Source: CAIKMD01 sp963803265 (GTDB lineage Bacteria > Pseudomonadota > Alphaproteobacteria > ATCC43930 > CGMCC-115725). Taken from it: DNA of 64,000 nucleotides. Shown in pieces: positions 35,302-43,676 of this stretch. The notes below the pieces were generated by a model. The model was not told the DNA's origin, ran no database searches, and worked only from the letters and a program-made list of their open reading frames with translations. Position numbers and translations under genes: made by a program. How positions within the stretch are numbered: position 1 is the first letter of the stretch; each line of letters begins with the position of its first letter. Location: the NCBI GenBank assembly GCA_963803265.1, contig CAWDLZ010000011.1, positions 62,001 to 126,000 on the forward strand, in the 5' to 3' direction.

Positions 35302-36926
35302 CCCGCCTTATTCACGACGGGAGCGATTGTAGGCTGGCGGATGTAGCGTAAGCCGCTGATTGCGAGCATGATTTTGTTGTCAGGACAGAGTTGAAGCCGC
35401 GATCACGGAGCGCCACATCCGCCATGAACAAAGATAACCTCCTGCCGTTTTCCCTGCCAGCGATTTGCCGCAAGAAAGTGAGCGTAGCTTTCGACGGCGG
35501 GATGCTGTCGTCGGATGCGGGCGTGCTGCTGCTGCGCGGGGTCGAGCGGCATCTGGGCGTTGCAGCGCGCCTCGCGACCTGCCTGAAGGATCGCCGTGAT
35601 TCCGATCGCATCGATCACACGGTCGAGGAGATGCTGCGGCTTCGGATGTTTGCGATCGCGGCGGGGTACGAGGACGCCAACGACTGCAACAAACTGCGGG
35701 ACGACCCGGTATTCAAGATGGCGGTGGGCCGAGCACCGGGAAGCGGCGAGGCGCTGTGCGCGCAACCGACCATGTCGCGGTTGGAGAATGCGCCGTCGCG
35801 GATCGAGATCGCGCGACTGATGCTGGCGCTGGTGGATCAGTTCTGTGCCAGTTACGCGCGGGCGCCGGCTTCGATTATTCTCGACATCGACGACACCTTC
35901 GACGCGGTGCATGGCCGGCAGCAGTTATCGCTGTTCAACGCGCATTACGACGAACGCTGCTTCCTGCCGATCCATATCTACGAGGGGACGAGCGGCAAGC
36001 CCGTTGCCGTCATCCTGCGCAGCGGCAAGACGCCGGGCGGGATCGAAGTGCGCACGATCCTGAAGCATGTCATTGCCCGCATTCGCCGGCACTGGCCGAA
36101 GGTTGACATCCTGGTGCGCGGTGACAGCCACTACGGTCGAGTCAAGGCGATGGATTGGTGCGAAGCCAATGGGATTGGCTACATCTTCGGCTTCGGCGGC
36201 AACCCGGTGCTCGCCGGCATGATCCGGTCGGTTGCCGACGCGGTGTGCGTCGAGCGCGCGGTGACCGGAACCGAGAAGCTGCGCCGCTGGAGCACGCTGC
36301 GTTACGGCGCCAAGAGTTGGCAAAGACAGCGCCGTGTCGTCGCCCGGATCGAGGCGACGAAGCTCGGCCTCGATGTCCGTTACGTCGTCACCTCGCTCAA
36401 GGGCAGCGCCAAGCATCTCTATGAGACAGTCTACTGTGGCCGCGGCCAAGCGGAGAACTTCATCAAGCTACACAAGGCCCAGCTCGCCTCGGATCGTACG
36501 TCGTGCCGTGACCCGCGGGCCAATCAGATGCGCCTCATCCTGCACACGGCGGCTTATTGGCTGCTTCTCACTCTGCGCGCTGCCGCGCCCAAGCGTTCCT
36601 CTTGGAGAACGGCCGAGTTCACGACGCTGCGATTGCGGCTGATCAAGATCGCCGCCCGCGTCGTCGAGGGCGCCGCTTGAATTCGCCTCTGGCTGCCGAC
36701 AGCTTGCCCGGACGCAGCGATCTTCCGGCTGCTCGCCGGCCGCTTCGCCGCTGCGGGACCATGACCCACGGGGCGATGTGCCCCGCCGAACCCTTCCCGC
36801 AACCTCCAGCCCTCGACCCAATAAAATCCCGATCAGCGTCGTAACGAACGCGATGGATCAGCCTTGTCACACTTCAAAAGAATTGTGGTGCGCCGAAAAT
36901 CGCGCTACGCTCGTGAATACAAACGG
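35302..36926 (+). mobile_element. IS1380-family insertion sequence, copy 1
   Basis: A 1,625-bp element flanked by CTAG on both sides (35298-35301 and 36927-36930), the likely 4-bp target duplication. The ends begin CC and share TATTCACGA as imperfect terminal inverted repeats. It differs from copy 2 at six positions only (35374, 35392, 36104, 36105, 36678, 36884). It is inserted in the centre of a FixK-like box, between TTGAT (35293-35297) and GTCAT (36931-36935). Confidence 0.93.
35424..36680 (+). CDS. IS1380-family transposase, copy 1 (C-terminus cut by a stop)
   Basis: A DDE transposase starting MNKDNLLPFSLPAICRKKV. Catalytic residues appear in ILDIDDTFDAVHG (D), LVRGDSHYGRVK (D) and YCGRGQAENFIKLHK (E). 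It is 418 aa. At 36678 a C-to-T difference from copy 2 turns CGA into TGA and removes the last 28 residues. Residue D at WPKVDILVRG is N in copy 2. The catalytic triad is kept, so activity may persist or may depend on copy 2. Confidence 0.92.
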   Translation: MNKDNLLPFSLPAICRKKVSVAFDGGMLSSDAGVLLLRGVERHLGVAARLATCLKDRRDSDRIDHTVEEMLRLRMFAIAAGYEDANDCNKLRDDPVFKMAVGRAPGSGEALCAQPTMSRLENAPSRIEIARLMLALVDQFCASYARAPASIILDIDDTFDAVHGRQQLSLFNAHYDERCFLPIHIYEGTSGKPVAVILRSGKTPGGIEVRTILKHVIARIRRHWPKVDILVRGDSHYGRVKAMDWCEANGIGYIFGFGGNPVLAGMIRSVADAVCVERAVTGTEKLRRWSTLRYGAKSWQRQRRVVARIEATKLGLDVRYVVTSLKGSAKHLYETVYCGRGQAENFIKLHKAQLASDRTSCRDPRANQMRLILHTAAYWLLLTLRAAAPKRSSWRTAEFTTLRLRLIKIAARVVEGAA

Positions 36927-36963
36927 CTAGGTCATTTCTCACCGAGCGTAGCTCCGGTATGCT
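36927..36963 (+). promoter_or_regulatory. Right half of FixK-like box split by IS copy 1, and doxX -10
   Basis: CTAGGTCAT (36927-36935) together with TTGATCTAG left of the element rebuilds TTGAT-CTAG-GTCAT, one or two mismatches from a FixK/FNR box. TATGCT at 36958 lies 29.5 bp from the box centre, the same spacing as at other boxes here. The insertion would remove the upstream half-site. Confidence 0.55.
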
Positions 36964-37030
36964 TTTATATGAGCGGTTACAAAAACCCAATCAAGAGGAA
37001 CACATTGTGAGTGATACGACGACTTAGCGC

Positions 37031-37492
37031 GTGCTAGTTTTCTTCTTCAGAATTACGATGGGCTGGACGTTTCTCTATGCCGGGCTCAGCCAGTTGACCG
37101 ATCCGCAATTCACCGTTGCCACTTTTTTGGCGGGGACTAAGACCTTCCATGACCAGCTCGCGGTGTTCGCGCTGCCGGCCATCGCGCCCTACACCACCTT
37201 CCTGGTGGAATGGGGTCATACCCTTATCGGACTATCGCTGATCTCCGGCTGCCTGGTTCGCCTCAGCAGTCCGTTCGGCGTGCTTTTGATGGCTATCTAT
37301 TATAGCGCGCACATGGATTGGCCCTACGTCGAGAACACGACCAATTTCATCATAGACTATCACCTCGTCTACGGCGGCGTCCTCGTGTATTTGATAGCGA
37401 AGCACGCCGGCCACGTTTGGGGGATTGACGGTTGGCTCGCCAAGTTTTCGGCGGTCGCGCATAGCCCCCTGCTGCGTGCCTTCGTCGACTGA
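37031..37492 (+). CDS. DoxX-family membrane protein
   Basis: About 153 aa with four hydrophobic helices: LVFFFRITMGWTFLYAGLSQL, a second after FLVEWGHTLIGLSL, and others ending VYGGVLVYLIAKHAG. Family members are small quinone- or redox-linked membrane proteins. A better ribosome site (AAGAGGA) precedes GTG 37007 in the same frame, but codon 7 of that reading is TAG (37025-37027). So either translation begins at GTG 37031 or the gene has a nonsense mutation. The promoter box was split by IS copy 1. Confidence 0.78.
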   Translation: MLVFFFRITMGWTFLYAGLSQLTDPQFTVATFLAGTKTFHDQLAVFALPAIAPYTTFLVEWGHTLIGLSLISGCLVRLSSPFGVLLMAIYYSAHMDWPYVENTTNFIIDYHLVYGGVLVYLIAKHAGHVWGIDGWLAKFSAVAHSPLLRAFVD

Positions 37493-37548
37493 CTACCGCC
37501 CATGAAACAACGCCCAGTTGGTGACCCGCATAACCCCAAGGAGCGGCC

Positions 37549-37980
37549 ATGAAACGCCAGAAACTCGTCCTCACCGCCGTCATCGTCGGCAATCTCGCCC
37601 TTTCGGCTGCAACGGTCGTGACGCCGCTGCACTCGGCCTGCGCCCAGGAATCGCAAGGCAATTACGCCGATAACTCGCCGAAGAGCTTCAAAGAAGATGT
37701 CGCGCCGATTCTGAAGGGGCGATGCATTTCGTGTCATCAGCCGGGAGGCGAGGGCTATGAAAAGAGCGGCCTCGACCTCACCAGCTATGCGGGGTTGATG
37801 AAAGGCACCAAATTCGGTCCCGTGGTCATACCTGGGCAACCCTACGTCAGCAACCTCATGGTGCTGCTCGACTGGCGCGCTTCCCCTGAAATCCGCATGC
37901 CGCATGGAGCAAAACAACTCTCGATCTGCGATCGCAGCGATATTTCCGCATGGATTCTTCAAGGAGCCAAAAATAATTGA
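37549..37980 (+). CDS. c-type cytochrome domain protein, exported
   Basis: A 143-aa protein with a signal peptide (KLVLTAVIVGNLALSAATVV) and a heme motif GRCISCHQPGGEG. It continues with SGLDLTSYAGLMKG and ends in IPGQPYVSNL, MPHGAKQLS and DISAWILQGAKNN, the pattern of planctomycete-type cytochrome c domains. It lies 56 bp after the DoxX gene and is probably cotranscribed. It likely delivers electrons in the periplasm. Confidence 0.85.
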   Translation: MKRQKLVLTAVIVGNLALSAATVVTPLHSACAQESQGNYADNSPKSFKEDVAPILKGRCISCHQPGGEGYEKSGLDLTSYAGLMKGTKFGPVVIPGQPYVSNLMVLLDWRASPEIRMPHGAKQLSICDRSDISAWILQGAKNN

Positions 37981-38043
37981 TCGCGCGCTTTCACGAATGA
38001 CCGCGCGAAGGCGGCGCGGCACGGATCGTTGATCTGAAACAGT

Positions 38044-38312
38044 CTAAGAGGCGAGGTCGCCGGGTCGGATCGGCAGCCAGCGAACCCGCCCCCCGGTGGC
38101 GGCACGCCGGATTCGCCGGCGCCGGTCGGGTCCGCGCGATTCGGTACGATATCCACTTCGATCTCAGGGCTTTCGGCGATGGTGAGTAGCGGATAGTCCT
38201 GGAAGCCGGTTTGCGTCGCATGGCCGCCTTCGATCGGCTTGCCGTTGACGGTCGGCGCGATCGGTTTGGCGGCGCGCATGTCTTGGCCGGTGCGTTCGGA
38301 CACAGGTGTCAT
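38044..38312 (-). pseudogene. Remnant of molybdenum hydroxylase large-subunit C-terminus
   Basis: The frame starting MTPVSERTGQD overlaps the nitroreductase stop (ATGA). It contains VNGKPIEGG, GFQDYPLLTIAESPEIEVDI and VPNRADPTGAGESGVPP, the C-terminal pattern of xanthine dehydrogenase-family molybdopterin subunits (iso-quinoline or aldehyde oxidoreductase type). The usual PAIANAxxAATG helix is missing. In another frame the final RVRWLPIRPGDLAS and a stop at 38044 follow. So it is a fragment of about 90 residues with an internal deletion. Read in the first frame it would run to 37959. Confidence 0.6.
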
Positions 38313-38959
38313 TCTGGGGGGTATCCTACCGTCTGAGCGAAGGTGATCAATTGCTTCGCGTCGAGTTTGATGGTTTTCGCAAGATTGTCGCGATCCACCG
38401 AACCGCGAAAGACCGTGACCAACCCCTCCGATGCACAGAACAGATAGACGTTCTGCCCGATGAAACCAGTATCGGCGTAACCATAAAGCCGCTGTTCTTC
38501 CGGCGACAGATCGGGCATCCGGGTTCGATCGGCGACATAGATGAGATCGAGCGCGGCGACGCCGGCAAACTCCTGGGCGCCGGTTTGCGCGCGAAAATCG
38601 CCCGCGCATTGCAATGATAGCTCGTGCTTTTTCGGCTCGTAGCGCCAGACGCCATTCGCCTGCACCACGTAAAGGTCGATCTCCATCGCCTGGTGCCAGG
38701 ACGGTGCGGTTCGCCCGCCTTTCTCGCGACGGTTGATGCCGAACGCGGCCCAAAGCAGATCCGACAGCATCTGCGGCTCCAGAGACCGGCTTGAAAAGGC
38801 GCGCGTCGAATGTCGGGCGCCCAACGCGTCTAGCAAAGGCTTCCCGCCACTGACGCGCGGCGGGGGCAGGACGAGATATTTGTGGAGACCTTCGAAGCGA
38901 TTGTCGCCGTCCGGAAAATCGTCGCCCAATTTGCCCTCCAAGCGCACCCGCTTCGTCAT
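38309..38959 (-). CDS. Nitroreductase-family protein, SagB/ThcOx-like
   Basis: A 216-aa flavin protein. It has LLDALGARHSTRAFSSRSL at the N-terminal FMN-binding site, LLWAAFGINR, GGRTAPSWHQAMEIDLYVV and DTGFIGQNVYLFCASEGLV, which are typical of SagB-type dehydrogenases. It is the sixth gene of the cyd operon, 21 bp after ybgE, which suggests a role in redox balance at low oxygen. The substrate is unknown. Confidence 0.85.
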   Translation of the reverse strand: MTKRVRLEGKLGDDFPDGDNRFEGLHKYLVLPPPRVSGGKPLLDALGARHSTRAFSSRSLEPQMLSDLLWAAFGINRREKGGRTAPSWHQAMEIDLYVVQANGVWRYEPKKHELSLQCAGDFRAQTGAQEFAGVAALDLIYVADRTRMPDLSPEEQRLYGYADTGFIGQNVYLFCASEGLVTVFRGSVDRDNLAKTIKLDAKQLITFAQTVGYPPE

Positions 38960-38980
38960 CGCTATTCCCTTAGGCGCTGC

Positions 38981-39235
38981 TTATCTCAGAAGTAAAAGGC
39001 CTACGCCCGGCCCTATCAACAATGGCCAGCAAACCACGGGCGAAAAGAGCCTGCGCCACACCGCCCTGCGCGGCACGAACCCGACGCCGTGCACGAAGGC
39101 GCCGGTCACTCCCACCATCATCAGCGATGCCAAGCCATGCACGGCCCCGCTTGCCTCACGCGCAACAAGAAAAGGCGCAAGCATGAAAACGCCGCTGACC
39201 GTCAGCGCGAGAATCATGGACACCGCGCGCGCCAT
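38981..39235 (-). CDS. ybgE: Cyd operon protein YbgE
   Basis: An 84-aa membrane protein with two or three helices. HGLASLMMVGVTGAFVHGVGF followed by PRRAVWRRLFSPVVCWPLL closely follows the pattern of Escherichia coli YbgE (HGLLLMW...GVIHGVGFRP...). It lies 7 bp downstream of cydX. Its biochemical role is unknown, but it consistently travels with cytochrome bd. Confidence 0.82.
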   Translation of the reverse strand: MARAVSMILALTVSGVFMLAPFLVAREASGAVHGLASLMMVGVTGAFVHGVGFVPRRAVWRRLFSPVVCWPLLIGPGVGLLLLR

Positions 39236-39242
39236 TCGGCCG

Positions 39243-39347
39243 TTAGTCCGGCAGACCTTGTCCGGGAGCGAGCTCGAGCCACATTGCGTTAAGAGCGGAA
39301 AAGGCGCAAGCAAAGCTCAGTCCGAGAATCCAGGTAAAATACCACAT
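39243..39347 (-). CDS. cydX: Cytochrome bd small subunit CydX
   Basis: A 34-aa single-helix peptide starting MWYFTWILGLSFACAF, nearly the same as the MWYFAWILG start of Escherichia coli CydX. It stabilises the heme b-d centre of the CydAB oxidase. It starts 10 bp after the cydB stop (once the cydB frameshift is corrected) and 7 bp before ybgE. Confidence 0.92.
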   Translation of the reverse strand: MWYFTWILGLSFACAFSALNAMWLELAPGQGLPD

Positions 39348-39357
39348 CGTTCGTTCC

Positions 39358-40498
39358 TTAATAGGCCGAATGAGAAGTCTCGCTCGATTTGCTCCGCCGT
39401 GACCGGCCCGCGGAGCACGTGATAGACCCAGGCGGTATAGACGAGAATGATCGGAAGGAAGATCGCGGTTACCCCCGTCATGATCGCGAGCGTCATCGAG
39501 CTGGAAGACGCATCCCACACCGTGAGGCTGGACGTTGGGTCGAGCGACGACGGTAGCAAAAATGGAAAGAGGCTCACGCCGGCCGTCGCAATGATGCCTG
39601 CAATCGCCAGTGCACTTGTGATGAAGGCAATTCCGCGCATACGCCTCTGTCTCATGAGTGCGGCTGTGATCAGCGCGCCAACGACGCCTAGAAAGGGCGC
39701 CGTCGTCATCCACGGGTGCAAATGGTAATTGGTCAGGAGCGCACCGGCTTGCCGAGCGACTTCCTTGCCGAGCGGATTGGACGGCCCCTCCATCCCAGCC
39801 GAGCGCGTGATCGCGTAGCCGTCGATCTGCCCAGCCCATAGGCCCCCGACGCCAAAGAGCGCCGCCGCGACCAAGCCGGCCACGGTGCCGCTGGCTTGAG
39901 CGCGTTCACGAATTCGCCCCTCGGTTTTGCAAGCCAGGTAGGCGGCACCATGCATCGTGATCATCGCGACACTGACCAGCCCGCACAAGAGCGCGAAGGG
40001 ATTGAAGAGGCCCCAGAGCGTTCCCGTGTAGGTCAAGCGAAGCGTATCATCGAAGCGGAACGGCACGCCTTCGAGCACGTTACCGAACGCGACGCCAAAC
40101 ACGAGCGCGGGTACTAGCCCGCCGAGGAATAGCGCAGCATCCCACGTCGTGCGCCAGCGCGTGCTCTCGAGCTTGCTGCGGTATTTGAAGCCCACGGGGC
40201 GCAAAATCAGAGCGCAAAGCAACAGCAGCATGGCCAGGTAAAAGCCCGAAAAGGCGACGGCGTAGAGCGGCGGCCAAGCGGCGAAGATCGCGCCGGCGCC
40301 GAGGATCAGCCAGACCTGATTGCCCTCCCACACCGGGCCAACAGTATTGATCACAATTCGCCGCTCCATGTCGTTTCTGCCGACCAGGGGCAGAAGAATC
40401 GCCGTCCCCATGTCGAACCCGTCCATGACGGCAATGCCGATGAGCAGCACGCCGAGAACCGCCCACCACAGCAGCCGCAGAACGCCATAATCGAGCAT
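39358..40498 (-). CDS. cydB: Cytochrome bd ubiquinol oxidase subunit II, CydB (+1 frameshift near end)
   Basis: A membrane subunit with about nine helices. It begins MLDYGVLRLLWWAVLG and shows AVMDGFDMGTAILLPLVGR, TVGPVWEGNQVWLI and LLTNYHLHPWM. Near 39385 one extra base shifts the frame; removing it yields EETSHSAY and a stop at 39358, for 379 aa. Read strictly, the protein runs on to 39317 and overlaps cydX by 31 bp. It lies 11 bp after cydA. Confidence 0.93.
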
Positions 40499-40509
40499 GT
40501 CGAGACTCC

Positions 40510-42055
40510 CTATTCGGCGGGAAGCAGGGTGCGGGCCTGGGTCACGTAATCCTCGGGTCCATGCCGGACCGCTCGTGCCATCAGATAGAGGTCGACCACC
40601 GCCAATGTCGAGTAGAAGACGACGAAGGTCGTCAAGGAAATCCAGACATTGGTGGTCGAGACGCTCGAAACCGAGAGAAACGTGGGCAACACACCGTCGA
40701 TAGTCCAAGGCTGACGACCGCTTTCGGCCACATACCAGCCGAGTTCCGCCGCGATCCACGGCAGCGGCAAGCTCCATAGGCAGAGATGAAGCACCCAGCG
40801 GTGACGCTCAAGCTCGCGTCGCGAAGCGAGATAGAACATGGCCGCGAACAGCCCGATGAAGAAGAAGCCGAGACCGACCATGACGCGAAAACTCCAAAAC
40901 AGCGGTGCGACGGGCGGCACCGTGTCCCAGGCCGCGGCTTCGATTTCGGTTGGGGTCGCATCGACCACATTGGGCGTATAGCGCTTGAGGAGCAGCGCAT
41001 AGCCGAGGTCGTCCACATGCTGGTCGAAAGTCTGCATCAAAGCCGCGTCGTCCATGTGTCCGCGCAAATTCTCCATTGCGCCATAGGCGATCATGCCACT
41101 GGCGATATGCTGTCTGGCATCGGCGACCAATTCCTCGATGCTTGCAACCTTGCCATCGATCGATCGTGTCGCGATCAGGCCAAGCACCCACGGAATCTTG
41201 ATCGCATCGCGTGTGACACGCGCTTGCGCGTCGGGCAGGCCCACGAGGGTGAACGGCGCCGGCGCGGGCTCGCGCGTCCCACATCGCTTCGATCGCCGCG
41301 ATTTTCATCTTTTGGTTCTGGCCGGCCGTATAGCCGCTCTCATCGCCGAGCACGACTACCGACAGGGCGGAGGCCAGGCCGAAGCTCGCAGCCACCGTCA
41401 TCGACCGAAGCGCAAGCGCGCGGCTCCGACTGCGAAGCAGGTAATAGGCACTGATGGACAAGACGAACATCGCGCCGGTGACGTAACCTGCCGAGACGGT
41501 ATGAACGAATTTGTCCTGCGCGACGGGATTGAATAGCACCTCGCGAAAGTCGGTGACCTCCATCCTCATGGTGGCAAGGTTGAAACGGGCGCCGACGGGA
41601 TATTGCATCCAACCGTTGGCGATCAATATCCAAAGCGCCGAGAGATTAGTGCCGAGCGCCATCAGGCCGGTGACGACGAGGTGTTGAACGCGCGTGAGCC
41701 GGTCCCAACCGAAAAAGAATAGCCCGACGAACGTCGCTTCGAGGAAAAATGCCATCAGGCCTTCGATCGCCAGCGGCGCGCCAAAAATGTCGCCGACGTA
41801 ATGCGAGTAGTAGGCCCAATTCGTGCCGAACTGGAATTCCATGGTGATACCGGTCGCGACGCCCATGGCAAAGTTGATGCCGAAAAGCACGCCCCAGAAT
41901 TTCACCATGTCGCGCCAGATCGTTCGTCCGGTGGTGACGTAGACGCTCTCCATGATCGCCAAAATGACCGAGAGGCCAAGCGTCAGGGGAACGAAGAGGA
42001 AATGGTACATGGCCGTCAGGCCAAATTGCAGACGCGAGAGCGTGACGACATCCAT
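40510..42055 (-). CDS. cydA: Cytochrome bd ubiquinol oxidase subunit I, CydA (+1 frameshift)
   Basis: Heme-bearing subunit of the high-affinity quinol oxidase. It begins MDVVTLSRLQFGLTAMYHFLFVPLT; the His within it ligates the high-spin heme. GITMEFQFGTNWAYYSHYVG and DESGYTAGQNQKMKIAAIEAMW (Q-loop start) are conserved. The frame changes near 41268 in the Q-loop; one base removed restores APAPFTLVGLPD, for 514 aa. The second half includes YGAMENLRGH and GRQPWTIDGVLPT. The Q-loop is of the short form. Confidence 0.93.
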
Positions 42056-42062
42056 CGTGGAG

Positions 42063-42329
42063 TTACCTTTGCATAATGGCGGGTGACGCCGAGCCTGCGA
42101 TGCGGGAAATGGGGTCGAGCGGCATCCGGTGCGAGGCGCCAAAGAAGAAAGCATAGATCAGCGCCAAACACAAAATCTTCAGTGCCGTCACCCCGACGAG
42201 ATCACGGAAAAGCTCGCTCCCTCGCCTGCCCAAAACCGCTAATTCCATTGGGCCCGCCTTTCGCCAGGGCGCTTTTTCCTCCCGCGCTTGCCGGTCCGAA
42301 TTCCGGGCAGCTCGCTTTTCCGAACTCAT
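42063..42329 (-). CDS. cydP: Cytochrome bd accessory small subunit CydP
   Basis: An 88-aa single-helix protein. LFRDLVGVTALKILCLALIYAFFFG followed by SHRMPLD is the CydP pattern (RD...KL...LIYALFF). It lies 7 bp upstream of cydA and opens the cydP-A-B-X-ybgE operon. The start at 42329 follows a GAGGAG ribosome site; the frame is open to 42428. No clear FixK box with workable spacing was found before it. Confidence 0.8.
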   Translation of the reverse strand: MSSEKRAARNSDRQAREEKAPWRKAGPMELAVLGRRGSELFRDLVGVTALKILCLALIYAFFFGASHRMPLDPISRIAGSASPAIMQR

Positions 42330-42482
42330 CTTGCTCCTCGGGGTAGCGCTCTCCACCTCTCGCCCGATTTCAAACGCCAGCGGCGCAAAACCGCGAAGTT
42401 CCGCGGGCTTCGCGCCCCAAGCGAACATATCTTATCGCACTTCGTGGCGGGCGAAATAATCTAAATCGATTGATGCCGGGTC

Positions 42483-43202
42483 TTACCCCAGTCCCTTGTT
42501 GCCGAACCCGTTGCAATGCACGAAATCATCGATTGACCGCCGCACGCGGATATAGCCCTGCGCCGCAGCGGGATGGCCAAGCCGGCAGGCATAAGCGATC
42601 TTGAAATGGCTAGAAAAATCGAGGATTCGCCGCATCTCGGCTTCGACCGCATCGCTGCTGAAGACGCTCAATATCTGCACGCCGATCCCGAAAGATTGAG
42701 CCATAAGCCACATATTCTCCATGACGCATCCGAGGCTCATGAAGCCGAGCACGTCGCCCTCGGAAGCCGGCGCTCGCCTGTTGGTGTCGTAGAGGACAAG
42801 CAAAAGGCACGGGCAGTCCTGCAGCGAATAGCTGAGCGGCGCGGGCACCGCGGCAGCCGCGACCTTCTCGAAATCGGCGTTTGGCGTCCGCCAGGACGAC
42901 GGAAACATGCTGGCGATCACGCCCGTCTTCTTGCAGCGCAACTCCTCCTCGGAGAAGGATAGTTGTTGAAAGTTTTCGCGAAGAAAAACCGCGGAGGTCT
43001 TGGTTTCGATCGCGCCGATCGCCTTAAGGCTCGTGGCGTCATCGACCACTACAACCTCGAAGTTCTGCATGTTGTGAGCCGTTGGCGCCCAAGACGCCGC
43101 CTCGAGAATTTGCTCGAGCTGCTCCTTCGTCACTGGACGATTGGGGTCATAGGGCACCCGCGCGGAGTGCCTTTCGCGCATGAGATCGAGAACATCCTTC
43201 AT
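42483..43202 (-). CDS. Nitroreductase-family protein
   Basis: A 239-aa FMN-dependent oxidoreductase. MRERHSARVPYDPNRPV is the FMN phosphate-binding start, ASWAPTAHNMQNFEVVVV is the second flavin contact, and DVLGFMSLGCVMENMWLMA is the dimer helix with the typical GxxxxNM pattern. It has a FixK-type box 90 bp upstream, so it should be induced at low oxygen. The substrate is unknown. The 153 bp between it and cydP hold no gene I can support. Confidence 0.88.
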   Translation of the reverse strand: MKDVLDLMRERHSARVPYDPNRPVTKEQLEQILEAASWAPTAHNMQNFEVVVVDDATSLKAIGAIETKTSAVFLRENFQQLSFSEEELRCKKTGVIASMFPSSWRTPNADFEKVAAAAVPAPLSYSLQDCPCLLLVLYDTNRRAPASEGDVLGFMSLGCVMENMWLMAQSFGIGVQILSVFSSDAVEAEMRRILDFSSHFKIAYACRLGHPAAAQGYIRVRRSIDDFVHCNGFGNKGLG

Positions 43203-43291
43203 CGTGAACTCCTTGAGCGATCGCGTCGGCGTCGAACCCGATGCGGCGCCGACGAATGCGCACCATCATGAGCGTTCAGAAAAACTGAGCA

Positions 43292-43305
43292 TTGCGATGG
43301 GTCAA
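43292..43305 (-). promoter_or_regulatory. FixK-type box before nitroreductase
   Basis: On the minus strand TTGACCCATCGCAA fits TTGA-N6-GCAA exactly. The centre lies about 97 bp before the nitroreductase start. Confidence 0.6.
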
Positions 43306-43384
43306 GGCACACCAGAGCGGGAATCTCGCGGTGCGACCGGATTGCATCCGTAGAAATACCTATGTAGTTGTTTTCCCATTGCGT

Positions 43385-43398
43385 TTGACGCAAATCAA
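43385..43398 (+). promoter_or_regulatory. FNR/FixK box before small membrane protein gene
   Basis: TTGACGCAAATCAA has both half-sites (TTGA-N6-TCAA). TAATGT at 43421 is 29.5 bp from its centre, consistent with a class II activated promoter for the gene at 43467. Confidence 0.68.
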
Positions 43399-43466
43399 AT
43401 CGACGGGCGATTGCCTTCCTTAATGTCTTTCTCGCGAGTTTAAACCTTGCCAAAGCGAGATCGACC

Positions 43467-43676
43467 ATGAAACACCAACTTGCTACGTTTGCTCACGACA
43501 TCGACGCATTCTGCGCCAAGCTAAACGACGGTCTCACCGCGGTCGCGGTGCTCTTGGGCTTTCTCCTCCTGGTGATGGCCGTCGCGCGCGCACCGGACTT
43601 CGCGCCCGGGCTTTCCGCGTCCGGGGCCGATGTCGGAGCGTCGCCAAGCGTCGAATCCGCATGGGGCGCCCAATGA
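43467..43676 (+). CDS. Small membrane protein, 69 aa
   Basis: MKHQLATFAHDIDAFCAKLNDGLTAVA runs into one strong helix (VAVLLGFLLLVMAVA) followed by a Ser/Gly/Ala-rich tail. It is probably a single-pass inner-membrane protein. It has a good FNR/FixK promoter and overlaps the next gene by ATGA. The role is unknown; the setting suggests a small accessory subunit used at low oxygen. Confidence 0.7.
   Translation: MKHQLATFAHDIDAFCAKLNDGLTAVAVLLGFLLLVMAVARAPDFAPGLSASGADVGASPSVESAWGAQ

Noticed and set aside
42360..42373. Possible FixK box before cydP (TTGAAATCGGGCGA on the minus strand)
   Set aside because: One half-site is poor, and class II spacing would put the transcription start inside the cydP reading frame.
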